Positions 1 to 5,828 are shown, counted from the first letter of the stretch. The stretch is 5,902 nucleotides of DNA from Pseudomonadota bacterium (GCA_023422695.1 JAFAGN010000020.1:1-5902); one strand, 5' to 3'. Notes: a model not told the origin generated them from the sequence alone. Numbers and translations: made by a program.

Positions 1-60
1 CGGAATGTGCGGCTCGATCGCCGCCCATTGTCCCTCGCTCAGCCAGAAATGATCCGCCAT
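1..60 (-). CDS. IS5-family transposase, N-terminal fragment (runs off the window)
   Basis: Reading leftward from the ATG at 58-60, the 20 visible codons begin MADHFWLSEGQWAAIEP. This is the typical opening of IS5-family (IS427-like) transposases, whose N-terminal domain precedes the DDE catalytic core; the core would lie beyond position 1. A strong Shine-Dalgarno (GGGAGG, at 69-74 on the complement) sits 8 nt upstream of the ATG, which supports this start. Only the first residues are visible, so it cannot be told whether the gene is intact or whether it is split into two overlapping frames, as many of this group are. The family call rests on recalled resemblance of a short segment. Confidence 0.78.
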   Translation of the reverse strand, partial: MADHFWLSEGQWAAIEPHIP

Positions 61-123
61 GATCCAAGCCTCCCTAGCAGCTTGAATCATAACAACGCCA
101 TCACGTCAATTGAGTACAGACCC
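1..123 (-). mobile_element. End of an IS5-family insertion sequence (transposase-start side)
   Basis: The region before the transposase ATG is less GC-rich than its surroundings and encodes nothing else. Read toward the transposase, it begins near 123 with GGGTCTGTACTCAATTGA, which I take as the terminal inverted repeat. The adjoining bases TAG or CTAG (123-126) are a plausible target-site duplication, since IS5-family elements often duplicate short TNA or CTAG-like sites. The other end is outside the window, so neither repeat nor duplication can be confirmed. A TATGAT -10-like hexamer (complement of 86-91) has no well-spaced -35: the TTGACG at 104-109 is only 12 nt away. The outer boundary could be wrong by a few bases. 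Confidence 0.62.
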
Positions 124-138
124 TAGACCGCTTCGTCG

Positions 139-1053
139 TCAGTTTGGTGCGGAAATCTCGCCCAGCGGGATCGGGAAGATGCGCGAGCAAAAGGCGCAGT
201 CGACGACGATCTGACCGCTGTCGTCGGCCATGTTCAACCGTTCGGTTTCGGGAAATTGCGCGAGCACCCCGGCGAAATAGCCGGTGCTGCACCGGCAGCC
301 GCGCGACACCGCAACGCCCGGCTCGACCCGCACCTCGTCCTCATGGAACAGGCGCCATGCCAGCGTTTCGAGCGAATGTACCGGATCGGTGAGTTCTTCG
401 TCCTTGAGCGTCGCCGCGATCGTGCGCGCATGATCCCATTCGGGATTGTCGTGGCGGACGTGCAGCCGGTCGCGGCCGACCTCGCCCTCGGGCAGATGCT
501 GAAGCAGCAAGCCGCCCGCAATGCACCCGGCTTCATAATCGTGCCGCGCGGCGAGCCGGATCAGGCTCGAAATCTGTTCCGACTGCTCGAAATAATGTTC
601 GGCCGCCTCGCCGATCGACGCGCCTTCAAGCGGAACGATGCCCTGATACCGCTCCGCGGTCGTCGCCTGGTCGAAGGTGATTGCCAGGAATCCCTCGCCG
701 AACAGCGCGAACAGGGTCGGATCGGGCCCGACCGCCGCCAGCCGCTCGGCATCGAATTTTAGATAGCCGCGCAACTCGCCGCCGCGATAATCGCACACGA
801 GCAATTCGATCGGCCCGCCGCCGGTCTGCGCTTGCAGCGTCATCTGGCCGTTCTCGTCCTTCAGCGTTGAGCCGAGCAACACGGTCAGCACCAACGCTTC
901 GCCGAGCAGCTTTTCAGCCACCGGCGGATAATTATGCGCCCCGATGATCGTGTTCAGCGTCGGCCCCAGCCGCACCAGTCGCCCGCGGACATGACGCGCG
1001 GCGATCGTGAACAGCAACGGCTGGTCGAACCAGGTTTCGATAATCTCGCTCAA
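139..1053 (-). CDS. hslO: Hsp33 redox-regulated molecular chaperone
   Basis: Hsp33 is a cytoplasmic holdase that is zinc-bound and inactive when reduced. Under oxidative stress with heat it forms disulfides and binds unfolding proteins. The N-terminal chaperone domain is recognisable from LLFTIAARHVRGRLVRLGP, LLVCDYRGGELRGY and GCIAGGLLLQHLP. The C-terminal switch has the family's four cysteines, C253-X-C255 and C286-X2-C289, spaced CXCX30CXXC. I chose the TTG at 1051-1053 (304 aa): it lies 10 nt after the argF stop and gives MSEIIETWFDQPLLF, matching the usual short lead-in. The ATG at 1105-1107 would overlap argF by 44 nt and add 18 unfamily-like residues. The Shine-Dalgarno (GTGAG) is weak, so translation may depend on argF. 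It is the last gene of argD-argF-hslO, and an IS end lies about 15 bp beyond its stop. Function is secure; the start is less so. Confidence 0.93.
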   Translation of the reverse strand: MSEIIETWFDQPLLFTIAARHVRGRLVRLGPTLNTIIGAHNYPPVAEKLLGEALVLTVLLGSTLKDENGQMTLQAQTGGGPIELLVCDYRGGELRGYLKFDAERLAAVGPDPTLFALFGEGFLAITFDQATTAERYQGIVPLEGASIGEAAEHYFEQSEQISSLIRLAARHDYEAGCIAGGLLLQHLPEGEVGRDRLHVRHDNPEWDHARTIAATLKDEELTDPVHSLETLAWRLFHEDEVRVEPGVAVSRGCRCSTGYFAGVLAQFPETERLNMADDSGQIVVDCAFCSRIFPIPLGEISAPN

Positions 1054-1063
1054 AATTTCAAAC

Positions 1064-1987
1064 TCACAGCTTGCCCATCGCCCAAAGCAGCACCGATTTC
1101 TGGGCATGAACGCGGTTTTCGGCTTCGTCCCACACGCGCGACTGCGGCCCGTCGATCACCGCATCGACGACCTCGTCGCCGCGATGTGCGGGCAGGCAGT
1201 GGAGGAAGATCGCGTCGCCCTTGGCGCCCGCCATCAATCGTTCGTCGACTTGGAACGGCGCCATCGCCGCGACCTTGTTGTGGGCATGATCCTGCCCCAT
1301 CGACACCCAAGTGTCGGTGACGACCAGATCCGCGCCCGCGACCGCTTCGCGCGCGTCGGCCACGATGTCGATCCGTACCCCCTTGGCGCGGGCCGCCGCG
1401 ACGAACGACGCATCGGGTTCATAGCCCTGCGGACAGCCGGCGCGGACGTTGAAGCCGAACAGCCCCGCCGCCTCGATCAGCGACGACAGCACATTGTTGC
1501 CATCGCCGAGCCACGCGAGTTCCAGCCCCGGCAACGCCTTGCCCTGTTCGACGATCGTCAGCAGGTCGGCGACAATCTGGCACGGATGCGACAGGTCGGT
1601 CAGCCCGTTGATCACCGGGACGCTGGCATATTCGGCCAGCTCCTCGATCTTGGCATGATCGTCGGTGCGGATCATGATCGCGTCGGCGTAGCGCGACAGG
1701 ACGCGCGCGGTATCGGCGATCGTTTCGCCGCGGCCAAGCTGGCTCGTCCCGGCGTCGAGGATCATCGGCACCCCGCCGAGCTGACGGATCGCAATATCGA
1801 ACGAGCAGCGCGTGCGCGTCGAATTTTTCTCGAAAACCATCGCGAGCACATGATCGGCCAGCGGCGCGTCGGCGTCGGGCTTCGCCTTGGGCCAACCAGC
1901 GCGTGCCGCCTTGCGGTCGATGGCATCGGCAATCATCGCCGCAATCGCGTCGCCGCCGGCGTCGGACAGGTTCAGGAAATTCGGCAT
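1064..1987 (-). CDS. argF: Ornithine carbamoyltransferase
   Basis: This enzyme joins carbamoyl phosphate to ornithine to give citrulline and phosphate, the sixth step of arginine synthesis, in the cytoplasm, usually as a trimer. The 307-residue product has the expected length. The carbamoyl-phosphate site STRTR is at 56-60 and HPCQ at 134-137. The ornithine-specific SMG loop, DTWVSMG, is at 225-231, and HCLPAHRG with the ornithine-binding cysteine is at 263-270. The SMG loop argues against aspartate carbamoyltransferase or an acetylornithine-specific homologue. The ATG at 1985-1987 has a good Shine-Dalgarno, GGAGGG, 4 nt upstream (1992-1997), which rejects the in-frame extension to 2125 that would overlap argD. 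The gene lies 31 nt after argD and 10 nt before the preferred hslO start, so all three are probably co-transcribed. No frameshift or missing key residue is seen. Confidence 0.97.
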   Translation of the reverse strand: MPNFLNLSDAGGDAIAAMIADAIDRKAARAGWPKAKPDADAPLADHVLAMVFEKNSTRTRCSFDIAIRQLGGVPMILDAGTSQLGRGETIADTARVLSRYADAIMIRTDDHAKIEELAEYASVPVINGLTDLSHPCQIVADLLTIVEQGKALPGLELAWLGDGNNVLSSLIEAAGLFGFNVRAGCPQGYEPDASFVAAARAKGVRIDIVADAREAVAGADLVVTDTWVSMGQDHAHNKVAAMAPFQVDERLMAGAKGDAIFLHCLPAHRGDEVVDAVIDGPQSRVWDEAENRVHAQKSVLLWAMGKL

Positions 1988-1995
1988 CACGCCCT

Positions 1996-2012
1996 CCGTT
2001 CGGCTGGAACGG
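1996..2012 (-). promoter_or_regulatory. Small hairpin in the argD-argF gap touching the argF ribosome site
   Basis: On the transcribed strand, CCGTTC (2012-2007) and GAACGG (2001-1996) can form a 6-bp stem around a 5-nt loop. The last two G residues of the stem are the first two of the argF Shine-Dalgarno, GGAGGG (1997-1992). A folded stem could therefore reduce argF translation or protect the message end after argD. This is a structural observation only; a 6-bp stem can arise by chance and no T run follows it. Confidence 0.35.
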
Positions 2013-2018
2013 AAACCA

Positions 2019-3206
2019 TCAGGACTCGGGCGGCGTATAGCTCGCCGCGCCTGCCGACAATTTCTCGATGCACTCGTCGATGTGGCTCTTTTCGATGTTG
2101 AGCGGGGGCAGGACGCGGATGACATTGTCGCCCGCCGCCACCGTCAGCAGCCCATGATTGTCGCGCAGATGCGCGACGAACGCGCGGCTGTCGCTCTTCA
2201 TCTTGATGCCCAGCATCAACCCCATGCCGCGCACGCTTTCGAACAGATGGTCATGGTTCGGGATCAGCTGTTCCAGCGCCCCGCGCAGGCGCTCGCCGGT
2301 CGCCTTGACCTGATCGAGGAAACCGTCCTCCAGAACGACATCGAGCACCGCCTGCCCCGCGGCGCACGCGAGCGGATTGCCGCCATAGGTCGAACCATGG
2401 GTACCGATGACCATGCCGCGCGCAGCCTTTTCGGTCGCGAGGCACGCGCCCATCGGAAAGCCGCCGCCGATGCCCTTGGCGCTCGCCATGATGTCGGGGG
2501 TGACGCCGAATTCCTGATAAGCATAGAGCGAGCCGGTGCGCGCGACGCCGCACTGGACTTCGTCGAACACCAGCATCAGGTCGCGTTCGTTACAGATGTC
2601 GCGCAGTCCCTGCAGGAACGGCTGCGACGCGGGACGGATGCCGCCCTCGCCCTGCACCGGCTCGAGCAGGAAGCCGGCGGTATTGTCATCGACCAGATCG
2701 AGCGCGGCGTTGAGATCGTCGAACGGCGCGTAGGCGAAACCGGGCAGCAGCGGATCGAACCCCTTGCGCAGCTTTTCCTGATTGGTCGCCGAGATCGTCC
2801 CCAGCGTGCGGCCGTGGAAGGCGTTGTTGAAGGTGATCAGCGTATGTTTGTGCGCGTTGCCCGCGCTCGAATGATAGGCGCGCGCCGTCTTGATCGCACA
2901 TTCGACCGCCTCGGCGCCCGAATTGGTCAGGAACACCGTGTCGGCAAAGGTGTTGTCGACCAAACGCTGGGCATAGGCCTCACCCTGCGGGCTGCCGTAC
3001 AGGTTCGATACGTGCATCAGCGTCGCCGCCTGATCCTGAATCGCCTTGGTCAGATGCGGATGGCCGTGGCCAAGCAGGTTCACCGCGATGCCGCTGGCGA
3101 AATCCAGATACCGCTCGCCGCGCTCGCCGATCAGATAGGCGCCCTCACCGCGCACCGGACGCACACCGCACCGGGGGTAAACGGGCATCAGCGGCGTGAT
3201 CGACAT
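2019..3206 (-). CDS. argD: Acetylornithine aminotransferase (PLP-dependent)
   Basis: This class III aminotransferase converts N-acetylglutamate semialdehyde to N2-acetylornithine with glutamate as amino donor, in arginine synthesis. Related enzymes often also act on succinyldiaminopimelate in lysine synthesis. The 395-residue product carries NSGAEA (95-100) at the cofactor phosphate site, FNNAFHGRTLG (126-136), EPVQGEGG (182-189) and FDEVQCG (214-220) with the PLP-ring aspartate D215. SAKGIGGG (242-249) holds the Schiff-base lysine K244, and GSTYGGNPLA is at 271-280. I prefer the ATG at 3204-3206, which has AAGG about 8 nt upstream. A GTG at 3213-3215 would add three residues and overlap that Shine-Dalgarno. 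It is the first gene of the argD-argF-hslO operon, divergent from the lipoprotein gene. Substrate preference for acetylornithine over ornithine or GABA is inferred mainly from adjacency to argF and from overall likeness. Confidence 0.95.
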   Translation of the reverse strand: MSITPLMPVYPRCGVRPVRGEGAYLIGERGERYLDFASGIAVNLLGHGHPHLTKAIQDQAATLMHVSNLYGSPQGEAYAQRLVDNTFADTVFLTNSGAEAVECAIKTARAYHSSAGNAHKHTLITFNNAFHGRTLGTISATNQEKLRKGFDPLLPGFAYAPFDDLNAALDLVDDNTAGFLLEPVQGEGGIRPASQPFLQGLRDICNERDLMLVFDEVQCGVARTGSLYAYQEFGVTPDIMASAKGIGGGFPMGACLATEKAARGMVIGTHGSTYGGNPLACAAGQAVLDVVLEDGFLDQVKATGERLRGALEQLIPNHDHLFESVRGMGLMLGIKMKSDSRAFVAHLRDNHGLLTVAAGDNVIRVLPPLNIEKSHIDECIEKLSAGAASYTPPES

Positions 3207-3230
3207 GGCAGGCACCTTTCAGGCAAAAGT

Positions 3231-3255
3231 AAAAAGGCGACCCCGCTGGGCCGCC
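3231..3255 (-). terminator. Terminator-shaped hairpin in the argD leader (possible attenuator)
   Basis: On the argD-coding strand, GGCGGCCC (3255-3248) pairs with GGGTCGCC (3243-3236) across the tetraloop AGCG. The stem has 8 bp including one G-U pair, and is followed directly by five T residues (3235-3231). This is the form of an intrinsic terminator. It lies 25 nt before the argD ATG and downstream of the predicted promoter, with no minus-strand gene ahead of it to terminate. It may be an attenuator, a leader stabiliser, or a block on antisense transcripts from the lipoprotein side. On the plus strand no T run follows, so it is directional. Confidence 0.6.
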
Positions 3256-3270
3256 CTTGGTCGGGCCGTC

Positions 3271-3300
3271 CCTATACTGCCGCACCGCGATGTGCGTCAA
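3271..3300 (-). promoter_or_regulatory. Predicted sigma70-type promoter for argD-argF-hslO
   Basis: On the minus strand, TTGACG (3300-3295) and TATAGG (3276-3271) are separated by 18 nt, a good match to a housekeeping promoter. The start of transcription would fall near 3264, giving a leader of about 58 nt that contains the terminator-like hairpin. The same TATA core reads TATACT on the plus strand (3273-3278), so it might also serve the divergent lipoprotein gene, but no -35 at proper spacing was found in that direction. Confidence 0.55.
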
Positions 3301-3349
3301 CACAGGCCCGCACGGTGCAACCATGGCCGGATGCTTGCGTTCGCGGGTG

Positions 3350-3790
3350 ATGACCCTGCGGTTCTTTCTTCTTCCCACCATCGCGCTGGCGCTCGCCGCT
3401 TGCAAAGGCCTGCCGCGCGACGCGTCGGAAACCACCGAAAGGGTCGAGCGCAACGGCGCAATGCGGGTCGCCGTGTTGCCCGGAACCCCCGACGCAGCGC
3501 CTGCGCTCACCCTGCTCGGCGATTATGCGGCGCGGCATCGGGCGCGACTGATCCGTGTTTCTGCGCATGGCGAACATGCGCTGCGCTGGCTGGAGGAGGG
3601 CAAGGTCGATGCAGTCGTTGGTCATTTCGCGAAGGCGTCGCCGTGGCAGGCCGAAGTCGCGCTGTCCAAACCCATCGGGCGCACCGAACCGGACGACAGC
3701 GCGCAGCCGGTTCTGCGAATTGCCCGCCGCAATGGCGAAAATGCGCTGATCCTGGCGACCGATCGCGCCATCGCCGCGGCGGCGCAATGA
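3350..3790 (+). CDS. Small predicted lipoprotein with a reduced solute-binding-like domain
   Basis: The 146-residue product starts MTLRFFLLPTIALALAAC, a short lipoprotein signal peptide with lipobox LAAC and lipidated C18, so it should be a periplasm-facing membrane lipoprotein. After a GLPRDASETTERV segment (about 20-32), MRVAVLPGTPDAAP and LEEGKVDAVVGHFAKASPWQAEVALSKPIG follow the pattern of the first lobe of family-3 solute-binding proteins (GKVDAVIG followed by the site where transported-ligand proteins bind). At 146 residues it is far shorter than the usual 230-260, so most of the second lobe seems absent; the ligand is unknown. The ATG at 3350 puts the signal peptide at the N terminus. 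GTG at 3347 or ATG at 3323 are alternatives, and no strong Shine-Dalgarno marks any of them. Its stop overlaps the start of the CDF-like gene (ATGA), which suggests translational coupling and a shared function. The domain assignment is remote and by eye. Confidence 0.8.
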   Translation: MTLRFFLLPTIALALAACKGLPRDASETTERVERNGAMRVAVLPGTPDAAPALTLLGDYAARHRARLIRVSAHGEHALRWLEEGKVDAVVGHFAKASPWQAEVALSKPIGRTEPDDSAQPVLRIARRNGENALILATDRAIAAAAQ

Positions 3791-4785
3791 GCCTGCACGG
3801 CGGCATTCCCGGGGCGATCGCCGATGACGTTCGGCGCGGCGAGCGGCTGGAATGGTGGACGCTGGCGTGGATGACGAGCGTTGTCGCCGTGATGTGGCTG
3901 GTGATGGGCAGCAGCCAGGCCATGAAAGCGGCGGTGATCGAGGATTTGCTGAGCCTCGTCCCTGCGATCGTCTTTCTGCTATCGTCGCATTGGGAGCGTA
4001 AGCAGCCCAACGCGCGCTTCCCCTTCGGCTATCGCCGCGCGAACAGTCTGGCCTTTCTGGTCGCCGCCACCGCGCTGCTCTCGGTCGGCGGCTTCCTCGT
4101 CTATGAGAGCATTACGACGCTGGTGCGGCAGGAGCATCCGACCGTCGGCGGTATCACGCTGTTCGGCCACACGATCTGGCTGGGGTGGCTGATGATTGCC
4201 GCGCTGGCCTATTCGGTCGTGCCGCCGATAATCCTCGGCCATTTCAAACATCCGATCGCGACGCGCATCCGCGACAAGGTGCTGCATACCGACGCGCTGA
4301 TGCAGAAGGCCGACTGGCAGACCGGGCTGGCCGGCATTGCCGGGATCATCGGTATCGGGATGGGCTGGTGGTGGGCCGATGCCACCGCGGCGCTGTTCAT
4401 TTCGCTGTCGATCATCAAGGACGCCGTCGGGGCGCTGGAGAAGGCGGTCGCCGAACTGCTCGACGGCACACCGCGTTCGCTCGATTCCAATGCGGTGTCG
4501 GAGGATGCCGAACGGCTGATCGCTGCACTCGAGGCACGGTTCGGCGACGTCGATGTGCGGCTTCGCGAGACGGGGCGATATATCGCAGCCGAAGTCGATT
4601 GTGCGCCGCCGGAAGTTGTTCCCGACGCCGCCGGGCTGATGGGTGAGGCGCTCGCCTGGCGGCTGGCGAGCCTGTCGTTTCGGCCCACCGCCGAAGGCCC
4701 GCAGCATTCGGTCATCCCGGCGAAGGCCGGGATCTCGCCGTCACATCAGGACGCAGCGTTTAGATCCCGGCCTTCGCCGGGATGA
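3787..4785 (+). CDS. CDF-family-like cation efflux membrane protein with atypical metal site
   Basis: The 332-residue product has about six hydrophobic segments (roughly 24-42, 50-68, 87-107, 129-150, 180-196 and 199-215) and a soluble C-terminal domain (about 217-300), the layout of cation diffusion facilitators that export Zn, Fe or similar ions by proton exchange. FPFGYRRANSLAF (78-90) matches the family's HPYGHGRAE loop after segment 2, and ADATAALFISLSII (197-210) matches the last segment. However, the DxxxD of segment 2 reads L55 to P59 in my alignment, and the HxxxD of segment 5 reads M172 to D176, so only D176 remains. I recall a subfamily with MGSSQAMKAA, IEDLLSLVP and KADW that shares these features; its substrate is unknown to me. 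The start ATG at 3787 overlaps the lipoprotein stop by 4 bp. Residues 309-332 come from a REP-like repeat that supplies the stop codon. A metal-efflux role is inferred from family only. Confidence 0.85.
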   Translation: MSLHGGIPGAIADDVRRGERLEWWTLAWMTSVVAVMWLVMGSSQAMKAAVIEDLLSLVPAIVFLLSSHWERKQPNARFPFGYRRANSLAFLVAATALLSVGGFLVYESITTLVRQEHPTVGGITLFGHTIWLGWLMIAALAYSVVPPIILGHFKHPIATRIRDKVLHTDALMQKADWQTGLAGIAGIIGIGMGWWWADATAALFISLSIIKDAVGALEKAVAELLDGTPRSLDSNAVSEDAERLIAALEARFGDVDVRLRETGRYIAAEVDCAPPEVVPDAAGLMGEALAWRLASLSFRPTAEGPQHSVIPAKAGISPSHQDAAFRSRPSPG

Positions 4786-4786
4786 C
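4711..4786. repeat. Paired REP-like palindromes forming a 25-bp perfect inverted repeat
   Basis: The arms 4711-4735 and 4762-4786 are exact reverse complements (25 of 25), separated by 26 nt. Each arm contains its own palindrome, ATCCCGGC and GCCGGGAT, around GAAG (4714-4733) or CTTC (4764-4783). This is the layout of REP doublets (REPIN or BIME type) scattered through many proteobacterial genomes. It lies between two convergent genes, overlaps the 3' end of the CDF-like gene, and ends 8 nt before the stop of the oxidoreductase gene. The transcript could fold into a very stable stem and may end or protect both messages, but no T run follows on either strand. Being a dispersed family is inferred; only this copy is visible. 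Confidence 0.9.
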
Positions 4787-4794
4787 GCATTTGT

Positions 4795-5781
4795 CTAAAT
4801 CGCCTGCGCCGCGTCCATCGTCAGCGCCAGCGAGCGCTTACGCGCGCCATGGTCGTACATCGACGATGCGATGATCACCTCGTCGACCCCGGTCCGCGCG
4901 ACGAAAGCTTTCAGGCCCGCCGCGATGTCGTCAGCCGTACCGACCGCCGAACATTGCAGCACATGGTCGAGGATCGCGCGCGCGTTGGGCGGCAGGCTGT
5001 CCTTGTAGCCTGCCAGCGGCGGCTTCATCTTGCCGGGATTGCCGGTGCGCAGCGCGACGAACGCCTGCTGCTGCGACGAAGCGAGCAGTTCGGCCTCTTC
5101 GCGCGTGTCGGCGGCAAAGGCGTTGAACGCGGCGGCGGCATAAGGCGCCGAAAGCTGCGCCGACGGCTTGAACTGGCGGCGATAAATGTCGAGCGCTTCG
5201 TCGAGCGCGTCGGGCGCGAAATGGCTGGCGAAGGCATAGGGTAGCCCCAGCATCGCGGCGAGTTGCGCGCCGAACAGGCTCGATCCCAATATCCACAACG
5301 GGACATTGGTTCCCTCGCCCGGCACCGCGCGAATGCCGAGCCGGTCGTCACCGGCGAGGAACGCCTGCAGTTCGACGACATCTTGCGGGAATTGCCGCTC
5401 GTCGCTCGCCAGGTTGCGGCGGAGCGCGCGCGCCGCCACGCCGTCCGATCCCGGCGCGCGGCCGAGGCCAAGGTCGATGCGCCCCGGAAACAGCGCCTCC
5501 AGCGTCCCGAACTGTTCGGCGATCACCATCGGCGCATGATTGGGCAGCATGATACCGCCCGCGCCGATGCGGATCGTCGAGGTCGCCTGCCCGATATGCG
5601 CCAATACGACCGCGGTCGCCGCGCTGGCGATCCCCGCCATGCCATGATGTTCGGCCACCCAATAGCGCTGGTAGCCCAGCGCCTCGGCATGGCGGGCAAG
5701 GTCGGCGGCGTTGGCGAGCGAGTGGGCGATCGTGCCGGTGTCGGTGACGGGCACGAGGTCGAGGAAGGAAAGTTTCGTCAT
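4795..5781 (-). CDS. LLM-class flavin-dependent oxidoreductase (bacterial luciferase-like)
   Basis: The 328-residue product is a single TIM-barrel protein of the luciferase-like monooxygenase superfamily, cytoplasmic, expected to use reduced flavin supplied by a separate reductase. Family signatures are LSFLDLVPV (4-12), RYWVAEHHGM (39-48), TIRIGAGGIMLPNHAPMVIAE (69-89), LFPGRIDLGLGRAPG (97-111), WILGSS (163-168) and a C-terminal VGTADDIAAGL (280-290). The arrangement resembles the YhbW/MsnO8-like branch, whose members are widespread and mostly without a known substrate. So oxidation of a specific compound cannot be assigned. The length is normal and no break is seen. The ATG at 5779-5781 gives the conserved N terminus; no convincing Shine-Dalgarno lies before it, and a promoter-like pair sits very close, so the message could be leaderless. 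It stands alone, convergent with the CDF-like gene and bracketed by REP-like repeats. There is no neighbouring reductase or pathway gene to hint at its role. Confidence 0.92.
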   Translation of the reverse strand: MTKLSFLDLVPVTDTGTIAHSLANAADLARHAEALGYQRYWVAEHHGMAGIASAATAVVLAHIGQATSTIRIGAGGIMLPNHAPMVIAEQFGTLEALFPGRIDLGLGRAPGSDGVAARALRRNLASDERQFPQDVVELQAFLAGDDRLGIRAVPGEGTNVPLWILGSSLFGAQLAAMLGLPYAFASHFAPDALDEALDIYRRQFKPSAQLSAPYAAAAFNAFAADTREEAELLASSQQQAFVALRTGNPGKMKPPLAGYKDSLPPNARAILDHVLQCSAVGTADDIAAGLKAFVARTGVDEVIIASSMYDHGARKRSLALTMDAAQAI

Positions 5782-5787
5782 GAAACC

Positions 5788-5816
5788 GATATGCGGTGGC
5801 GGGGACGGAGGTTCAA
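5788..5816 (-). promoter_or_regulatory. Weak promoter candidate for the oxidoreductase gene
   Basis: On the minus strand, TTGAAC (5816-5811) and CATATC (5793-5788) are spaced by 17 nt. The -35 matches well and the -10 poorly. The predicted start of transcription would be at or within a base or two of the ATG at 5781, which fits with the missing Shine-Dalgarno and would give a leaderless message. Evidence is limited to this single pair of hexamers. Confidence 0.3.
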
Positions 5817-5828
5817 GGCATCATCGTC

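Noticed and set aside
92..109. Outward or inward IS promoter (TTGACG with TATGAT)
   Set aside because: The 12-nt spacing is too short for a sigma70 promoter, and no better -35 was found.
1007..2101. Long plus-strand open frame (364 codons) opposite argF and the start of hslO
   Set aside because: It is antisense to clearly conserved genes, and its product is rich in Arg, Asp and His with no recognisable domain. This is usual for GC-rich DNA read against a real gene.
3257..3278. Plus-strand promoter for the lipoprotein gene (TTGGTC and TATACT)
   Set aside because: The -10 is good but the spacing between the hexamers is only 10 nt, and no other -35 at 16-18 nt was found. It is not listed as a feature.
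1887..3350. Plus-strand open frame of 487 codons opposite argD
   Set aside because: The opposite strand encodes a complete aminotransferase with all active-site motifs. The plus-strand translation shows no family resemblance and crosses the argD promoter region.
3196..3786. N-terminal extension of the CDF-like frame back to 3196
   Set aside because: The added 197 residues are low-complexity Arg- and Ala-rich sequence overlapping the lipoprotein gene in another frame. The membrane protein starts naturally at the ATG at 3787 in the ATGA overlap.
3979..4707. Minus-strand open frame opposite the CDF-like gene
   Set aside because: The plus strand shows membrane segments and family motifs, while the antisense product is Arg- and Gln-rich with no recognisable pattern.
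4711..4786. CRISPR or IS terminal repeats
   Set aside because: There are only two units, inverted to each other, with a 26-nt gap and no transposase between. This fits a REP doublet, not an array or an insertion sequence.
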